A stretch of DNA of 64,000 nt from Ascarosepion bandense (GCA_037127315.1 JBBBDQ010000348.1:2417501-2481500), one strand, 5' to 3'; shown: positions 31,300-42,164, numbered from the stretch's first letter. Translations and numbers: made by a program. The notes: generated by a model not told the origin, from the sequence alone.

Positions 31300-31862
31300 T
31301 ATGTTGTTGTTCTTCTTCTATATGCCCTGTCCTTTCAGGACATAGGCGATCATAGCTTTCCACGTCTCCCTATTCTTGGTGGCTCTTAGTACGCCTTCTT
31401 TGGTGCACTATGCAACTCTCGTTCCATCATCCACCTGATTAGGTCCTTCAAACGTTATCCGTTGCTTTCCCCTGTCGTTTTCCCTCTATCTGGCCTGTTA
31501 GTATCAGGTTCTCCAAGCCCTCCTTCCTCAGTGCATGTCCCAGGAACTTCAGCTGTCTCATCCTGATGCTCAGTATTAATTTCCTTTTCGTTTCTATCAT
31601 TTCCATGCTTAATCTATGATATTCGCAGCATCCTTCTTTAAATTTCTTCAAGTTTTTTCTTCATCTTTGATGATATTGTTCAGCATTCACTGCCATATTG
31701 AAGAACTGACAACACATAGCAAACCAGTACTCTCTTTTTTGTTTCTAGCGAAATTGTCCTGTTTCTTAATACTTTACTCAACTTCTGGAATACTTCCTTC
31801 GCCATGACAATTCGCCTTCGGATCTCTGTGTTGCCCTGTCCGTCTTGTTATAACACTTCCCA
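31300..31862 (-). mobile_element. LINE-B copy 4, C-terminal region, many breaks
   Basis: Minus strand has AKEVFQKLSKVLRN, SLETK, QYGSEC, KKKLEEI...RRMLRIS, then ETKRKLILSIRMRQLKFLGH (31590-31530) and ALRKEGLENLILTGQIEGKR, LIRWMMEREL and the tail near 31340. Frames shift at least three times. This is the same region as the 25 kb copy. Confidence 0.8.
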
Positions 31863-31879
31863 TTTATTTAGCGATAAAT

Positions 31880-32274
31880 ACGGTTTAGGTAGTAATGCTA
31901 TAATTCAGTCCTCGAATTAGGACTCGCAATGGCAGCAGTGTTGGCTATCTCACTCTGTCTTTCCTCAATCTCTGCGTATTGCTCTGCTTACCTCTGCATA
32001 TCGCTACCCATCTCTCATGAGGGGAAGTATATGTAGTAGATGAACGAGTTCAATTCTTTGAATGGGTGATGCCACCATGACAATATCCGACGACGGTCCG
32101 TGAAGTCTCACTGACAAGACATGGGTGGTATACTTTTCAGACACTTTACAAAGAACCAGCGCGCTGAGATTGCTTCATCTTAACAGATGACATCAAGAAG
32201 TCAGCTTCCTGACCGATCAACCATACTGAGATTCGAACCTGGATTTTCATAGTCACAAGTCGTATATTATATTC
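31880..32274 (-). mobile_element. different tRNA-derived SINE-like element, ~390 bp
   Basis: The minus strand carries a clear B-box-like CAGGTTCGAATCTCAG (32239-32224), then a non-tRNA body with GTCATGGTGGCATCACCCAT, CTCATGAGAGATGGGTAGCG and GAGATTGAGGAAAGACAGAG. The A box is not certain because the 5' side merges with a LINE-A insertion at CTGCTATCCACC. The class is inference. Confidence 0.5.
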
Positions 32275-32850
32275 ACTGCTATCCACCTAGGTGTCCTTGA
32301 CAAAAATCCAACAGAGAATCTATAATGTGACAGATCCGAACATGGCAGCTCAGATTTCACTTTCTCACCGACGCATTGTGGCTTCCCTGTGTCTCTCCTA
32401 CAAATACTGTCACGGCTTCTGCTCCGATGAACGTAACTCTCTGGTACCCCCTGTATATGAATTTACTCGAGCCACAAGATTAGCATCTAGGTTCCACACT
32501 TTTACTGTGAAACCAATAAATTGTAAACGTAAATTCTACTCCATTAGATTCGTTTCACACAATTCCCGCCTATGGAATTCCCTTCCATTTACTTGCTTGC
32601 CCGATAGCTGCAATCTCCAAGAATTTAAATGTAAAGTCAATAGTCATCTCCTATCTCTCTGACTTGCATCCTCTCTCTCATGCTCCTTTCTCCGTCCACT
32701 CCACTCTCATCAGTATTCTCATCCTTCTCTTACCCACTTCCTGACACCCCCTATAATCTGTCGCTCTTTCTCATAATTTTCCTTCTATGTAATCCTCTGC
32801 AAAACAGTGACAGTAAACTGCCTTGCTTGGGGCGATATGATTATATATAC
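32275..32850 (+). mobile_element. LINE-A copy 4, post-RT region with intact frame and 3' UTR
   Basis: Plus strand runs from CTATCCACCTAGGTGTCC into TKIQQRIYNVTDPNMAA, SHRRIVASLCLSYKYCHGFC, DERNSLVPP, TVKPINCKRKFYS and RLWNSLPFTCLPDSCNLQEF, with a stop at 32660. The 3' UTR ends GTAATCCTCTGCAAAACAGT, TGCCTTGCTTGGGGCGATAT and GATTA, replaced by (TA)n where others have an A tail. 5' truncated; the ~125-codon tail frame is undamaged. Confidence 0.88.
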
Positions 32851-32871
32851 ATATATATATATATATATATG
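32851..32871. repeat. (TA)n at a LINE-A 3' end
   Basis: TA run in place of the usual A tail. Confidence 0.9.
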
Positions 32872-32873
32872 AT

Positions 32874-33179
32874 CAGTCAGTTAAGTGCTATGCGTGATAC
32901 ACGCTTGGGCGATCATGTCTCGAAAGAGATATGAGTGACAGGAAGAAGATTTACACGTAATAGTCTGCCCTTACTTTCTGTAGTAGACTGGTTGCCAACC
33001 AATGCTATAGAAACTAATCTGTCCTGTTATTTAATTCCTAGCTGGAGGGAAGAGACGTTTTAATACCTTTTCCAAGGGTATTTGCGCGTAAGTGAATGCA
33101 ATTAAATAAACTGGAATTCGATCTCTGATCTCCGATTTCACGTTAGCGCTGATATCCCTCTGCACCACAATGCACATCA
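32874..33179 (-). mobile_element. tRNA-derived SINE
   Basis: Minus-strand head GATGTGCATTGTGGTGCAGA, body AATACCCTTGGAAAAGGTAT and ACCAGTCTACTACAGAAAGT, tail CACTTAACTGACTGATC. Part of the B box is altered. Confidence 0.88.
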
Positions 33180-33334
33180 TTAAACATAAATATATTTAGA
33201 GATTCATATATGAAAACCTTCTTACAATGGTAAGGTCTTACCCCTTTTATTTATAATAAACGGTAACAGTTTCCTAATTTTCAAAAATGTTAATAAGTGT
33301 AATCCCTCGGTAAGAAAATAGTCGAAAGCCATGG

Positions 33335-33378
33335 TTATCAACATCCTGAAGGAACGCGACACATAGAATATGAACTCA
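33335..33378 (+). mobile_element. LINE-B 3' end remnant
   Basis: CATGGTTATCAACATCCTGA AGGAACGCGACACATAGAA is a diverged version of the last codons and stop (ATCGCCTACGTCCTGAAGGG...ACATAGAAGAAG). Confidence 0.5.
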
Positions 33379-33385
33379 TTCATTA

Positions 33386-33565
33386 CTAGCAGTACAGCTC
33401 AGGTGTAATGAAAACTTTAAAACTCATCCATGGTCCTGGAGCTCAGACTCAGCCTAAAGAATATTTGTGTGAAGTTTGGTGAGAATCGAATAAAAATTGT
33501 CGATTTGTATAAAAGACATACAGACAGATAAACAGACACACACACAAACATCTTGCCTTACATAT
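33386..33565 (-). mobile_element. Helitron-like H1, internally deleted, reversed
   Basis: Minus strand: 5' TAAGGCAAGATGTTTGTGTG, 3' ...ATTACACCTGAGCTGTACTG CTAG then T. The terminal hairpin is eroded. Length ~180 bp, the same deletion class as 27865-28049. Confidence 0.65.
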
Positions 33566-33574
33566 ATATGTATA

Positions 33575-33893
33575 TTATCGATTTTCTGCACTATTGTAAG
33601 AACTGCAACCTTGAAATTTCTGAATATCGTTTCTTATGTCTTTGTCTATTAATGTATCAAATTTGATTAAAATCAGACCACTCCTTCTATAATTCGATTA
33701 TTTTCGATTATCGATTTTCGATATTTATCGGGGGTACCTCGACACAAAACCTAGCTAAGAACACCCGCAGACGCTTATAGTACAACTGTGTAAATTTTCA
33801 AGAAAATCAGTTCAGCCGTTTCGGATTCTATCGGTAACGGACACACACGCACACATGCACACACACAGACAAAGTTCCATTTATAAATAAGTT
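33575..33893 (-). mobile_element. Helitron-like H2 fragment, reversed
   Basis: Minus strand reads TATTTATAAATGGAACTTTG, CCGTTACCGATAGAATCCGA and GGCTGAACTGATTTTCTTGA, then the ATCGATAATCG block, as at 26.3 kb. Confidence 0.65.
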
Positions 33894-34140
33894 TAGATAT
33901 TCAAAAAATGAATTTGCTCATTTTGTAAATATTTTCTCTCAAATAAACAGTGGCATCTACACTTATTAAACTTTTGAAAATTAAAATAAAGTACCTGCAG
34001 TTTGTCTGACTGCCAAAAGTGACAACATTTTGTGCGAGAGTCAAGATTAACAAAATATAACGTCATTTTTTAAACAACCAGGTGAGCTGGATTACTGTCT
34101 GAATTTCTAATATCAATAGTTCCGCATTAATATATATCTC
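33894..34140. other. no gene seen
   Basis: AT-rich spacer. Confidence 0.5.
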
Positions 34141-34410
34141 TATCTCTGAGATGACGTATTGTAATTATTTACACTATTTATATTGTTCGGACTGTTGTCC
34201 TCATCTTTGTTGCCATATTCCCCTTCAATATCTGTCGATATTACTGGAATGAAGTATTGTAATTTTTTACACTATTTACATTGTTCGGACTGTTGTCCTC
34301 ATCTTTGTTGCCCTGTTCACCTTCAATATCTGTCTATATTTCTGAGACCAGTTATTGTAATTATTTACACTATTTACATTGATCGGACGTTTGTTCTCAT
34401 CCCAGTTGCA
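34141..34410. repeat. ~117 bp tandem repeat, three copies
   Basis: TATTGTAATTATTTACACTA, TTGTTCGGACTGTTGTCCTC and ATCTTTGTTGCC recur at about 34156, 34253 and 34350. The core is related to the 11.4 kb array. The last copy runs into an inverted repeat. Confidence 0.88.
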
Positions 34411-34695
34411 ATATTCATGACGTTTCGGTCGTTGTACATTCCGGCATTCATCAGGTGATTGGAATTTCGAAATGAACCCTTTATTTCGTTCACTCTAAAA
34501 AATTAAAATCAGAGAGAAAAAACTGATACCGAGGCGTCTGGAAGAGATAAGACGAGAACAATCTGTCTTGGTGAACTAAATAAAAGTTTTCATTTCGAAA
34601 TTCTAAACACCTGAAGAATTCAGAGCGTACAACTGTCGAAACGTCGTAGATATGACAACAAAGAGAACAGCCCGAACAATGTAAATAGTCTATAT
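34360..34695. repeat. ~130 bp imperfect inverted repeat, 76 bp spacer
   Basis: Left arm (about 34360-34494) with GACGTTTCGGTCGTTGTACA and GGAATTTCGAAATGAA; right arm (about 34571-34695) with TTCATTTCGAAATTC and GTACAACTGTCGAAACGTC. The motif order CCTGATGA / CGAAACGTC resembles the start of some Penelope-like terminal repeats, but I see no coding. Confidence 0.8.
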
Positions 34696-34749
34696 GAGTT
34701 TTCATTATTTACATTATTTATATTGTGGCTATCAAAACATTGGCAGCAT

Positions 34750-35365
34750 CAGCGATCAACATCATCATCATTCGTTACACCCAATGGAGCGTTGGGCAAC
34801 TACAAAGTTTCTCCACTTCTGCCTATCTTGAGCCAGATTAGTCAATGAATCCCAAGAGTACTGCATGGTTTTCGTCACACTCTCCACCGTACTTCTCTGT
34901 GTCTTTATTAGTCTTCCTCTCTTTGTTTTTCCATCTGGGGTCCAGTGCAGCGCTGTTCTTGTGACTGACTGTGGATCTTTCCGGAGCACATGCCCAATTC
35001 ATCTCCACCGCCTTCTTGTAATGATGGTGCTCATGTTCTTTTGCTTGCATTTCTTCAACAGGTCTTCATTGAAGATCTTCTCTGGCCAAAATATTCTCAG
35101 TATTTGTCGGAGGTATATGGTGTGAAAGGATCGAAGTTTGGCGAGATCCTACTTAGTCATTCTCCAGCACTCAGATCCGTAGAGGAGAGTAGATACAATA
35201 CAGCTCAAGTATAGCTTGAGCTTGGTGTTGGTGCTTTACTGTGTTGATCTCCAGATGTTGTCCCTTTCCTTAAACACACTCCTGGCCTTGCCCAGTCTGC
35301 TTTGAATATCCTTTTTCGTGCCACCCTCGGGTCTGATGATACTGCCCAGATAAGTTTACTGCTAA
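34750..35365 (-). mobile_element. LINE-D: post-RT C-terminus of another LINE lineage
   Basis: Minus-strand order from 35360: KKDIQSRLGKARSVFKERDN, STNTKLKLYLSCIVSTLLYG, SECW, LRQILRIFWPEKIFNEDLLK, RRRWRWIGHVLRKDPQS, ALHWTPDGKTKRGR, LAQDRQKWRNFVVAQRSIGC and a stop at 34768. The motifs LYGSECW and RRRW.WIGH.LRK...G.RKRGR mark the tail of RTE/CR1-type animal LINEs. At least two frameshifts (one near 34985). The 3' tail is ATGATGATG. Only this copy is present. Confidence 0.82.
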
Positions 35366-35653
35366 TTATGTTACAACTACTGCATCAGCGATAGTTGCAA
35401 CCTAATTAGCATCAGGTTAGGTTTAAAGCTCCAAGTTCACGTGTGAAATCTACAGTTTACTAAAGAAGAATGCCCTAGTGGACTAAATTGTTGTTTAGTG
35501 AATTTGTTGAGGTAGTGATTATTACTTCAATAATGTGCTCAGTTCAGAATTCTCAGTAGGTTATTTGGATTGATATATTTCTGATGATGACAAGAGGGCA
35601 CAACGACAGAAATGTTGTGATAATAATAAGAAAATTAAGGAAGTGGTCAGAAT
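35366..35653. other. no gene seen
   Basis: Nothing recognised; ends where a SINE begins. Confidence 0.5.
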
Positions 35654-35938
35654 ATTAGTCAGTTAAGTGCCACACGTGTTACACGCTTGGGCGATCATGT
35701 CTGGAAAGAGATATGACTGACTGGGCTAAAGATTTTCCTGTAGTATGTTGCCATTACTTTTTGTTGTAGACTGGTTGCCAACCAAAGCTACAAAACCCAA
35801 TCTGTCCTGTTATTTGACCCATAGCTGAAGAGAAGAGATGGATTAATACTTTTCCCAAGGATATTTGCTCGAAAATGAATGCAACGAATTTAACTGGGAT
35901 TCGAACTCGACTCTCTGATATTTCGATCTGAGTAATCT
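35654..35938 (-). mobile_element. tRNA-derived SINE, head damaged
   Basis: Tail GTCAGTTAAGTGCCACACGT at 35656 through body to GGATTCGAACTCGACTCTCT. The A-box end is replaced by unrelated sequence after 35938. Confidence 0.85.
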
Positions 35939-35964
35939 ACTGCAAATAATACAATAGCCAATCA

Positions 35965-36190
35965 GAATATCAGTCAGTTAAGTGCCATACTTGATACACG
36001 CTTGGGCGATCATGTCTCGAAAGAGACATGACTGACTGGGCAGAAGATTATCCCGTAGTAGGTTGCCATTGCTTTCTGCGGTAGACTGGTTGCCGACCAA
36101 GGCTATAGAACCCAATCTATCGTATTATTTAACCCATAACTGGAGGGAAGAGATGGATTAATACCATTCCCAAGGGTATTTTCGCGTAAG
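35965..36190 (-). mobile_element. tRNA-derived SINE, head-truncated, next to the previous copy
   Basis: TCAGTCAGTTAAGTGCCATA through GGAGGGAAGAGATGGATTAA to AAGGGTATTTTCGCGTAAGC; the tRNA-like head is missing. Confidence 0.88.
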
Positions 36191-37055
36191 CGTAAATAAG
36201 GATAAGTTAGAATTTTTTTAATTTGAACATTAAGTACATTTAATCGGGATTAATGAACATTTTCAATTGAACTGTTCTTTTGAAACTATTATTCTTTAAA
36301 CAGACTGAAAACAAGTCCAAGAAATAAGCGTGCCCAGTAATTATTGAATTCAACAACAATAATCTTTGAAAGCAATGAAATGTTCCTTTGCTTTCCTTTC
36401 GAATATGTTTGCTGCGCAATCCGTGGAAATATTCCATCTGAAACTTCTAATTTTAAATTACTAATTACTCATCTCACAGATTTTTTCCTAAATATTGCTG
36501 GAGGATAAAAGACGAATTTATAGATTCGGCTGCTGAATATGTGTTAATACCTAATTATCGACAAGTATTTTGTATAAGTCGAATGATTGCAAGAATATGA
36601 CGAGTTGAAAGCCTCCATTAAATTAGTTTTCGAGTCTATGAAGAAATCGCAGGCTTGAAATCAAATACAGAGATTATCTGTCACGCGAATTCGAAACACA
36701 GCTCAGAAGGCTTACGTTTACAGTGAAGGAGTTACAGTCGAAAGACAAGAAAACTGTTACTCTAGCCTTCCATATAAGATGCTAATGTATTTCTTATCAA
36801 TTTTATATCTGCTGAAACAGTGACGATTTACGTAAGTCACTATAGTCGCCGCCTTTCACTGTACTTTTTTTCACCATTTTTAAATCTAGGTTTATTACTT
36901 TATTTACCTATTCTCCATCATCTTATTTTTTTTATTTTTTGTCTATTTTCTTTCGCTTTCTTGACTCTCCAATTTTTGCTCATTCGTTACTTCTCGAAAT
37001 TCATTTTCTTTCTGTTTTTTTTAATTTTTTAAATGCTTTCTTGTTTTCTTTTTTT
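36191..37055. other. no gene seen; T/C-rich toward the right
   Basis: 36850-37050 is dominated by pyrimidines on the plus strand; otherwise unremarkable. Confidence 0.5.
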
Positions 37056-38342
37056 GGTAAATGTTCGTTTTAAGACCCTTCGCTTTTCCCCTTCAAATTT
37101 ATCCAAAATAGCATTATCGTTACAAGTCAACCATCCGTCCGTGCATGGGGTACTGCTGCCATTTATGTTCAGGTGCCCCTGCCGTTCCCCTCAGTGTTCT
37201 TGACAGGCTCCAAAGGAGAGTCTGTAATGTGATAGGAACTGATCTGGCGGCTCGACTGCAGCCACTTCCCCATCGTCGAAAGGTGGCCTCCCTTTGTCTG
37301 TTCTATAAATACTTTCATGGCTTCTGCTCAGACGAAATTAAGTCACTGATGCCTCCTCAACAGGTGTTTACTCGTGCAACCAGACTGGCAACTGGGTCCC
37401 ACCCATTCACAGTCAGGTTATCCAAATGCAGACGACAATTCTACTCCTGCAGCTTCTTCTCTCGCACTTCCCGCCTGTGGAACTCGCTCCCGTATTCTTG
37501 CTTTCCTGACGGCTACAACCTCCAGAAATTTAAATGCAAAGTCAATACTCATCTACTAACCACTAGACTCTAGCTCTCTCCCCACCCCTGTATAACCCCC
37601 CTTTCTCTCCACCTATGTATCTGTCATCGCACCTGCTTTCTCAGCTTTCTATTGTTCCTTTCTAACTAGTTTGTACTCCTCACTCTTTTCTAATTAATCT
37701 TTTTACATTTATGTAGCCCCCTGCACATCAGTGGCGTTTCCGCCTTGCTCGGGGTGAGATGATTAAAAAAAAATTCTCTGTGCAAATGTAATGCTGAACT
37801 CAAATCAAGTGTTAGTTAGTGAAGAAACTTACATTTTTTTTATCTAAATGCCCATAAAAAAGACGAACTATATCTTGCACTTTTTATCTCCCGTAACTCT
37901 CACGAAGTCATGTAATTAACTGCAGAATGACGTACTGCGCATGTGCACTAGTTTTCGTCGATTTTTCTTCATTTACCGATACTTCCGGCAATGTAGTTCC
38001 GGGAATGAAAGCAATGCGCTATTGTATTTCTACGCTTATTACTTTCATTAGCGGAAGTTTCAGTAAAGGAAGAAAATCGACCAAAGTTCAAAACAAAATT
38101 TCTGCCTACGTAGAACGACATTCTGGAGTTAATTACATAACTTCATGAGAGTTACGGGAGAGAAAAAGTGCAAGATATAGTTCGTTTTTTTTTTATGGAC
38201 ATTTAGATAAAAAAAGGTAAGTTTCTTCAATAACTAATTGTTGATTTGAGTTCAACATATACATTTGCACAGAGATAATGCTATTTTGGATAAATTAGAA
38301 GTGGGGAAAAGCAAAGGGAATTAAAACGAATATTTAGCCTTT
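37056..38342. mobile_element. large foldback (palindromic) element split by a LINE-A insertion
   Basis: The right arm (about 38030-38342) reverse-complemented matches the left arm in two pieces. Outer 37056-37118 (AAATGTTCGTTTTAAGACCC ... ATCCAAAATAGCATTATC) and inner 37771-38020 (CTCTGTGCAAATGTAATG, ACTATATCTTGCACTTTTT, CCCGTAACTCTCACGAAG, GATTTTTCTTCATTTACCG). Between them sits LINE-A. Without the insert the element is ~635 bp with arms of ~300 bp meeting near 38025. No transposase. Confidence 0.9.
37119..37770 (+). mobile_element. LINE-A copy 5 inserted in a foldback arm; post-RT tail frame intact
   Basis: Starts abruptly at 37119 with TTACAAGTCAACCATCCGTC (YKSTIRP). It continues GYCCHLCSGAPAVPLSVLDR, RRVCNVIGTDLAARLQPLPH, SLCLFYKYFHGFCSDEIKSL, CRRQFYSCSFFSRTSRLWNS and FPDGYNLQKFKCKVNTHLL, with a stop at 37571. 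The 3' UTR ends TGTAGCCCCCTGCACATCAG, GCCTTGCTCGGGGTGAGATG and ATTAAAAAAAAA. Typical 5'-truncated insertion with an A-rich tail. The uninterrupted opposite arm gives the empty site. Confidence 0.92.
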
Positions 38343-39032
38343 TTTCACTCCGCCGCCATCTTTTTTCTTTTCCTTATTTTTGCTTTCTGTTTCTCTTTTA
38401 TCGCTATTTTTTCTTTTCTTTCGGTTTTATCTTTTATTTCACTTTTTCTTCTTTTTTTTTTACTCTGTCTTTCTTCTTCTCTTCTTCGTGTTCTTTCTTT
38501 TCTTCATCTTTGTTTTCTTTTTTCAAAACCTCTTTTTAACCTCCTTTTCTCTTCTTCCGACCGTTCTGTTATTTTCCTACCTTTTTCTTCTGTTTCTTCA
38601 ATTCTTCTCATTTCTTTATTTCATTTTAACCTATTTATAATTCTTTGCATTCTTCTTCACTTTTTTCCTTCCTCCTACTTTCCTTCCTCCTACTTTCTTT
38701 CCTCCTACTTTCCTTCCTCCTATTTTCCTTCCTCCTACTTTCCTTCCTCTTTTCACCTTTGAACTTATTCTTCTATTTCTCTTGCTTCTCTACTTCTTTG
38801 TCTACCTCTTCTTTCTTCTATTCTTTTTTCACAGCCCTCCTCTTTTTCCCTGGCTCTACATAGTCTTCTTCTCCCTTAAAGTTTTCACATTTTTGCTTGT
38901 CCCACCTCTTCTCTTTCTTTTTATTTTTCGTTGCATCTTATTTTCTACAGTTTTTTATTTTTCGAATGTCCTCCTCCTCTTTTTCTCTATCTTACGTTTC
39001 TCTCTTCTTTTTTTTTTTTAATAACATTTCTC
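38343..39032. repeat. polypyrimidine-rich tract
   Basis: Nearly 700 bp dominated by T and C on the plus strand, including six CCTACTTTCCTTCCT-type units at 38665-38750. The long Phe/Leu/Ser frames are compositional artefacts. Confidence 0.9.
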
Positions 39033-39339
39033 TTTCTCCCTGTGCGTTGTGATACAGTGGAACGAGAAACCGGGGAGCAGAGTTCGAATTCCAGCTGAAT
39101 CCATTGTATTCACTTACGCGCAAATATCCTTGGGAAAGGTATTAATCCGTCTCTTCCTTCCAGTTATGGGTTAAATAGCAGGACAGATTGGGTTCTATAG
39201 CCTTGATCGGCAACCAGTCTACCGCAGAAAGCAATGGCAACCTACTGCGGGATAATTGTCTGCCCAGTCAGTCATGTCTCTTTCGAGACATGATCGCCCA
39301 AGCGTGTATCACGTATGGCACTTAACTGACTTTCTCCCT
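39033..39339 (+). mobile_element. tRNA-derived SINE with a 9 bp target-site duplication
   Basis: The SINE body spans 39042-39330 (GTGCGTTGTGATACAGTGGA ... CACTTAACTGAC) and is flanked by TTTCTCCCT on both sides (39033-39041, 39331-39339). This fixes the family boundaries: 289 bp, tRNA-like head with GAGTTCGAATTCC B box, tail ending CTTAACTGAC without poly(A). A small deletion lies between the A and B boxes (after ACAGTGGAACG). Confidence 0.93.
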
Positions 39340-40600
39340 AATCATCTTGTTCCCCCTCTTCTCTTTTCGATTTTTTTCTACGGCGTCTATTGTTGCTACT
39401 TTCTCTGTAAACTTCTTCATTTTCTTTTTATTTATTTATTTATTTATTTGCTTCTTTCACTTTTTCTCTACATTGTCTTTACTTTCTCCTACGGGTTTTC
39501 TCTTTCTTTTCTATCGGCTGTTACTGTCTCTCATTCTTTTTTTATCTTTTTTTTCTTTATCACTTCTCTCTTTCTTCGCCTCTATCACAATTTTCATTCG
39601 TCTTCCTTTCTTTCTAATTCTCGTTCGTCTATTTTTTTTTCCTTTTTATCGAAAATCTCAAATGCAACATCGAATAGAAATAATTTTGCTGCGTTTTTAA
39701 AAGCACCTTTCTCGTGATTTCACTTTGTTTCGACATGAAACTAAACTTTTTCGTTAATAATGAAGTCAATTGTGTCGACATCCGACTGCTGATCATTGAT
39801 CGAGCAGAACAAAATAATTCGATCCATGTTGAGTAAGAATCGTATCGCTTCAAATTTTGGGAATCTGATATACGTTAAAATAACAAATCGATAACAGTCG
39901 ATAACAAGTAGCCATGTATAAAGCCTAAAGAAAAAAAGACACTTCTCAGAAGTAAAGACAAAAAGATGATACAATAAAAACGATATTTGATCGTACAATA
40001 CAATACCCTCTTCTATCTGTCACTCCATCTCCCCCAAACTCTCTATCTCCCCTTTATCCACTTTCTATCTTTTTTTCAATCTCCCGTCTATGTCACTACC
40101 TTTCCCACCTCTATCTTCTGTTTACCCCCTCTATCTCATTTTCATGCACATTTAACTCCCCTTTATCTCCCTCTATCTCATCTCTACGCACGCCTCTTAC
40201 TTCTCCTCCTCTTCCTCTCTTTTCTCTGCCCGTCTATCATTTTATCCCCCTTTTGCTTCGCTGTATCTTCTCCTTTTTCTCTCTATCTTCTCCTGTATCT
40301 CCGCTGTTCTTTATCTCTCCTCTATATCTCTGTCTCTCATTATTTATCTTCTCACTATCTATCTCTGTCTTCCAGTCTATCTCCCCTCTGTCTACTCTCT
40401 ATCTTCTGTTATATCTCTATCCCCCTCTATTTCCTTGCTATTTCTTCATCTGTCTCACTTTCTCTCTCCTGCTCTATCTCTCTATTCCCCTTTATCTATT
40501 CTCCATATATCTATATCTACCCTCTATCTCCCTTTTCATCTCTCTCTATCTCTATCTATTTTTGGAATATTTTAATTTTTTAATCTGACAGATTTTATTA
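39340..40600. repeat. polypyrimidine-rich DNA with CTCTATCTCCC-type degenerate repeats
   Basis: 39340-39660 and 40005-40565 are strongly T/C biased on the plus strand. The latter is built from CTCTATCTCCCCT-like words. 39665-40000 is ordinary AT-rich DNA. Confidence 0.85.
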
Positions 40601-40701
40601 TTTAAACGTTATTTTTTAGTGGATACTCATATTTCGGTAGACGCTCTATTTATTTAATAAAAATTGTTTTTGTCTACTAATAGGAATATTCGAGTTATTT
40701 T

Positions 40702-41205
40702 CAATTGGAGTATATAGACTAAACTATCACCCGGTTCACACTCCACTCACGTCTGTTGAACAGCTGACGTTCCCTGTTTAGGATGTGGTTTCCGGTTTTC
40801 TCTTTTCCAGTCTTTTTACTCTTTTCTTTTCTTTTTTTTCAATTGGAGTAGATAGACTAAACTATCACCCGGTTCACACTCCACCAACGTCTATTGAACA
40901 GGAGAAGGGAGCTCATCCCTTGTTCCCTGTTTAGTATGTGGTTTACGGCTTTCTCTTTTCCAATCTTTTTACTTTTTTCTTTTTTCTTTTTTTTTTTTTC
41001 AATTGGAGTAGATAGACTAAAATATCGCTCGGTTCACACTCCACCCACGTCTATTGAACAGGAGAAGAGGATCATCCCTTGTTCCCTGTTTAGAATGTGG
41101 TTTCCGGCTTTCTCTTTTTCAATTTTTTCACTGTTACATAGCCCCCGGCGCATCAGTGGCGTTACCGCATTGCTCGTGGTGATATGATTAAAAAAGAAAA
41201 AAAAA
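40702..41205 (+). mobile_element. tandem-headed retroposon with LINE-A 3' tail, second copy
   Basis: Monomers start CAATTGGAGTA at 40702, 40840 and 41000, with CCGGTTCACACTCCAC and CTTGTTCCCTGTTTAG as at 23.4 kb. The end is ATAGCCCCCGGCGCATCAGT, GCATTGCTCGTGGTGATATG and ATTAAAAAAG. The shared plan with 23395-23930 shows a reproducible element rather than a chance junction. Confidence 0.85.
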
Positions 41206-41544
41206 TGCAAGAGAGTATATTTTTTTCCATAATATATGTAGAAACCTGGGCAAAGGAAAGAAAGTAACAAAAGTTAATAAACAAAAAATGAGGAAAAATA
41301 TTAAGTGAAAAAGTTTCGGAGAGATGATCGAACAATAATGCAGATGGTTTAAAATGTAACTAAGTTAAGATCTAAAATCAAATGAAATAGATTTAAAAAT
41401 TGTCCCCTTGAGGGAAAAATAAACTAAGAAAAATTATAGTAAAACAACCAGTTTGACATGTGCTCAGAACTTTCAACAGGCTGGAATTGAGAAGAAAAGG
41501 TGCAGAATACTAGAGGAATTGGATCGGTTAAAAAGTTTCCTCAG
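41206..41544. other. no gene seen
   Basis: A-rich spacer. Confidence 0.5.
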
Positions 41545-42096
41545 CTGACACCTAATTTGATAGGTACCGACTTGGCGGCTCGACTCCAGCCACTTCCCCA
41601 CCGACGGGATATGGCTTCCCTTTGTTTTATAAATACTTTCGTGGCTTCTGCTCCAACGAACTTAAGTCACTGGTGCCTCTGCAACAGGTGTTTACTCGTG
41701 CAACTGGACTGGCAACTGGGTCTCAACAAATCACAGATCAACCAAATGCAGACGACAATTCTACTTCCTCAGCTTCTTTTCTCGCACTTCCCGCCTGTGG
41801 AACTCGCTTCCATATCCTTGCTTTCTTGGCGGCTACAACCTCTAAGAATTTAAGTGCAATGCCAATACTCATCTCTTAACCACTTGACTCTAGCTCTTTC
41901 TAAACCATCTTGTATATCTTTTCCTTTCTCTCCATCTTTGCAACTGTCATCACACATGTATTCCCATCCTTTTCTTGCTTCTTTCTAACTGGCTCGTCTT
42001 TCTCTTCACTCTCCTCCTATCTAATCGTTTTACTCTTATGTAGCCCCCTGCACATCAGTGGTGTTACCGCCTTGCCCGGGGTGATACGATTAAAAA
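41545..42096 (+). mobile_element. LINE-A copy 6, post-RT tail and 3' UTR, frameshifted
   Basis: IGTDLAARLQPLPHRRDMAS then a frame change to FYKYFRGFCSNELKSLVPLQ and QVFTRATGLATGSQQ. Other frames carry ACGTRFHILAFLAATTSKNL. 3' end TGTAGCCCCCTGCACATCAG, GCCTTGCCCGGGGTGATACG and ATTAAAAAAA. Several indels. Confidence 0.85.
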
Positions 42097-42164
42097 AATG
42101 ATAGAGCCAAGAAATACATGAAAAGATTTTCACGAACCAATAACGAGTACAACTCAATGAACCA

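Noticed and set aside
30910..31363. Overlapping Cys/Ile/Val/Tyr-rich minus-strand frames
   Set aside because: They lie across a 36 bp tandem repeat, so the hydrophobic pattern is periodic and occurs in three frames.
38380..40588. Long Phe/Leu/Ser membrane-like frames
   Set aside because: They reflect polypyrimidine composition; overlapping frames on the same strand all look alike and no signal or domain is present.
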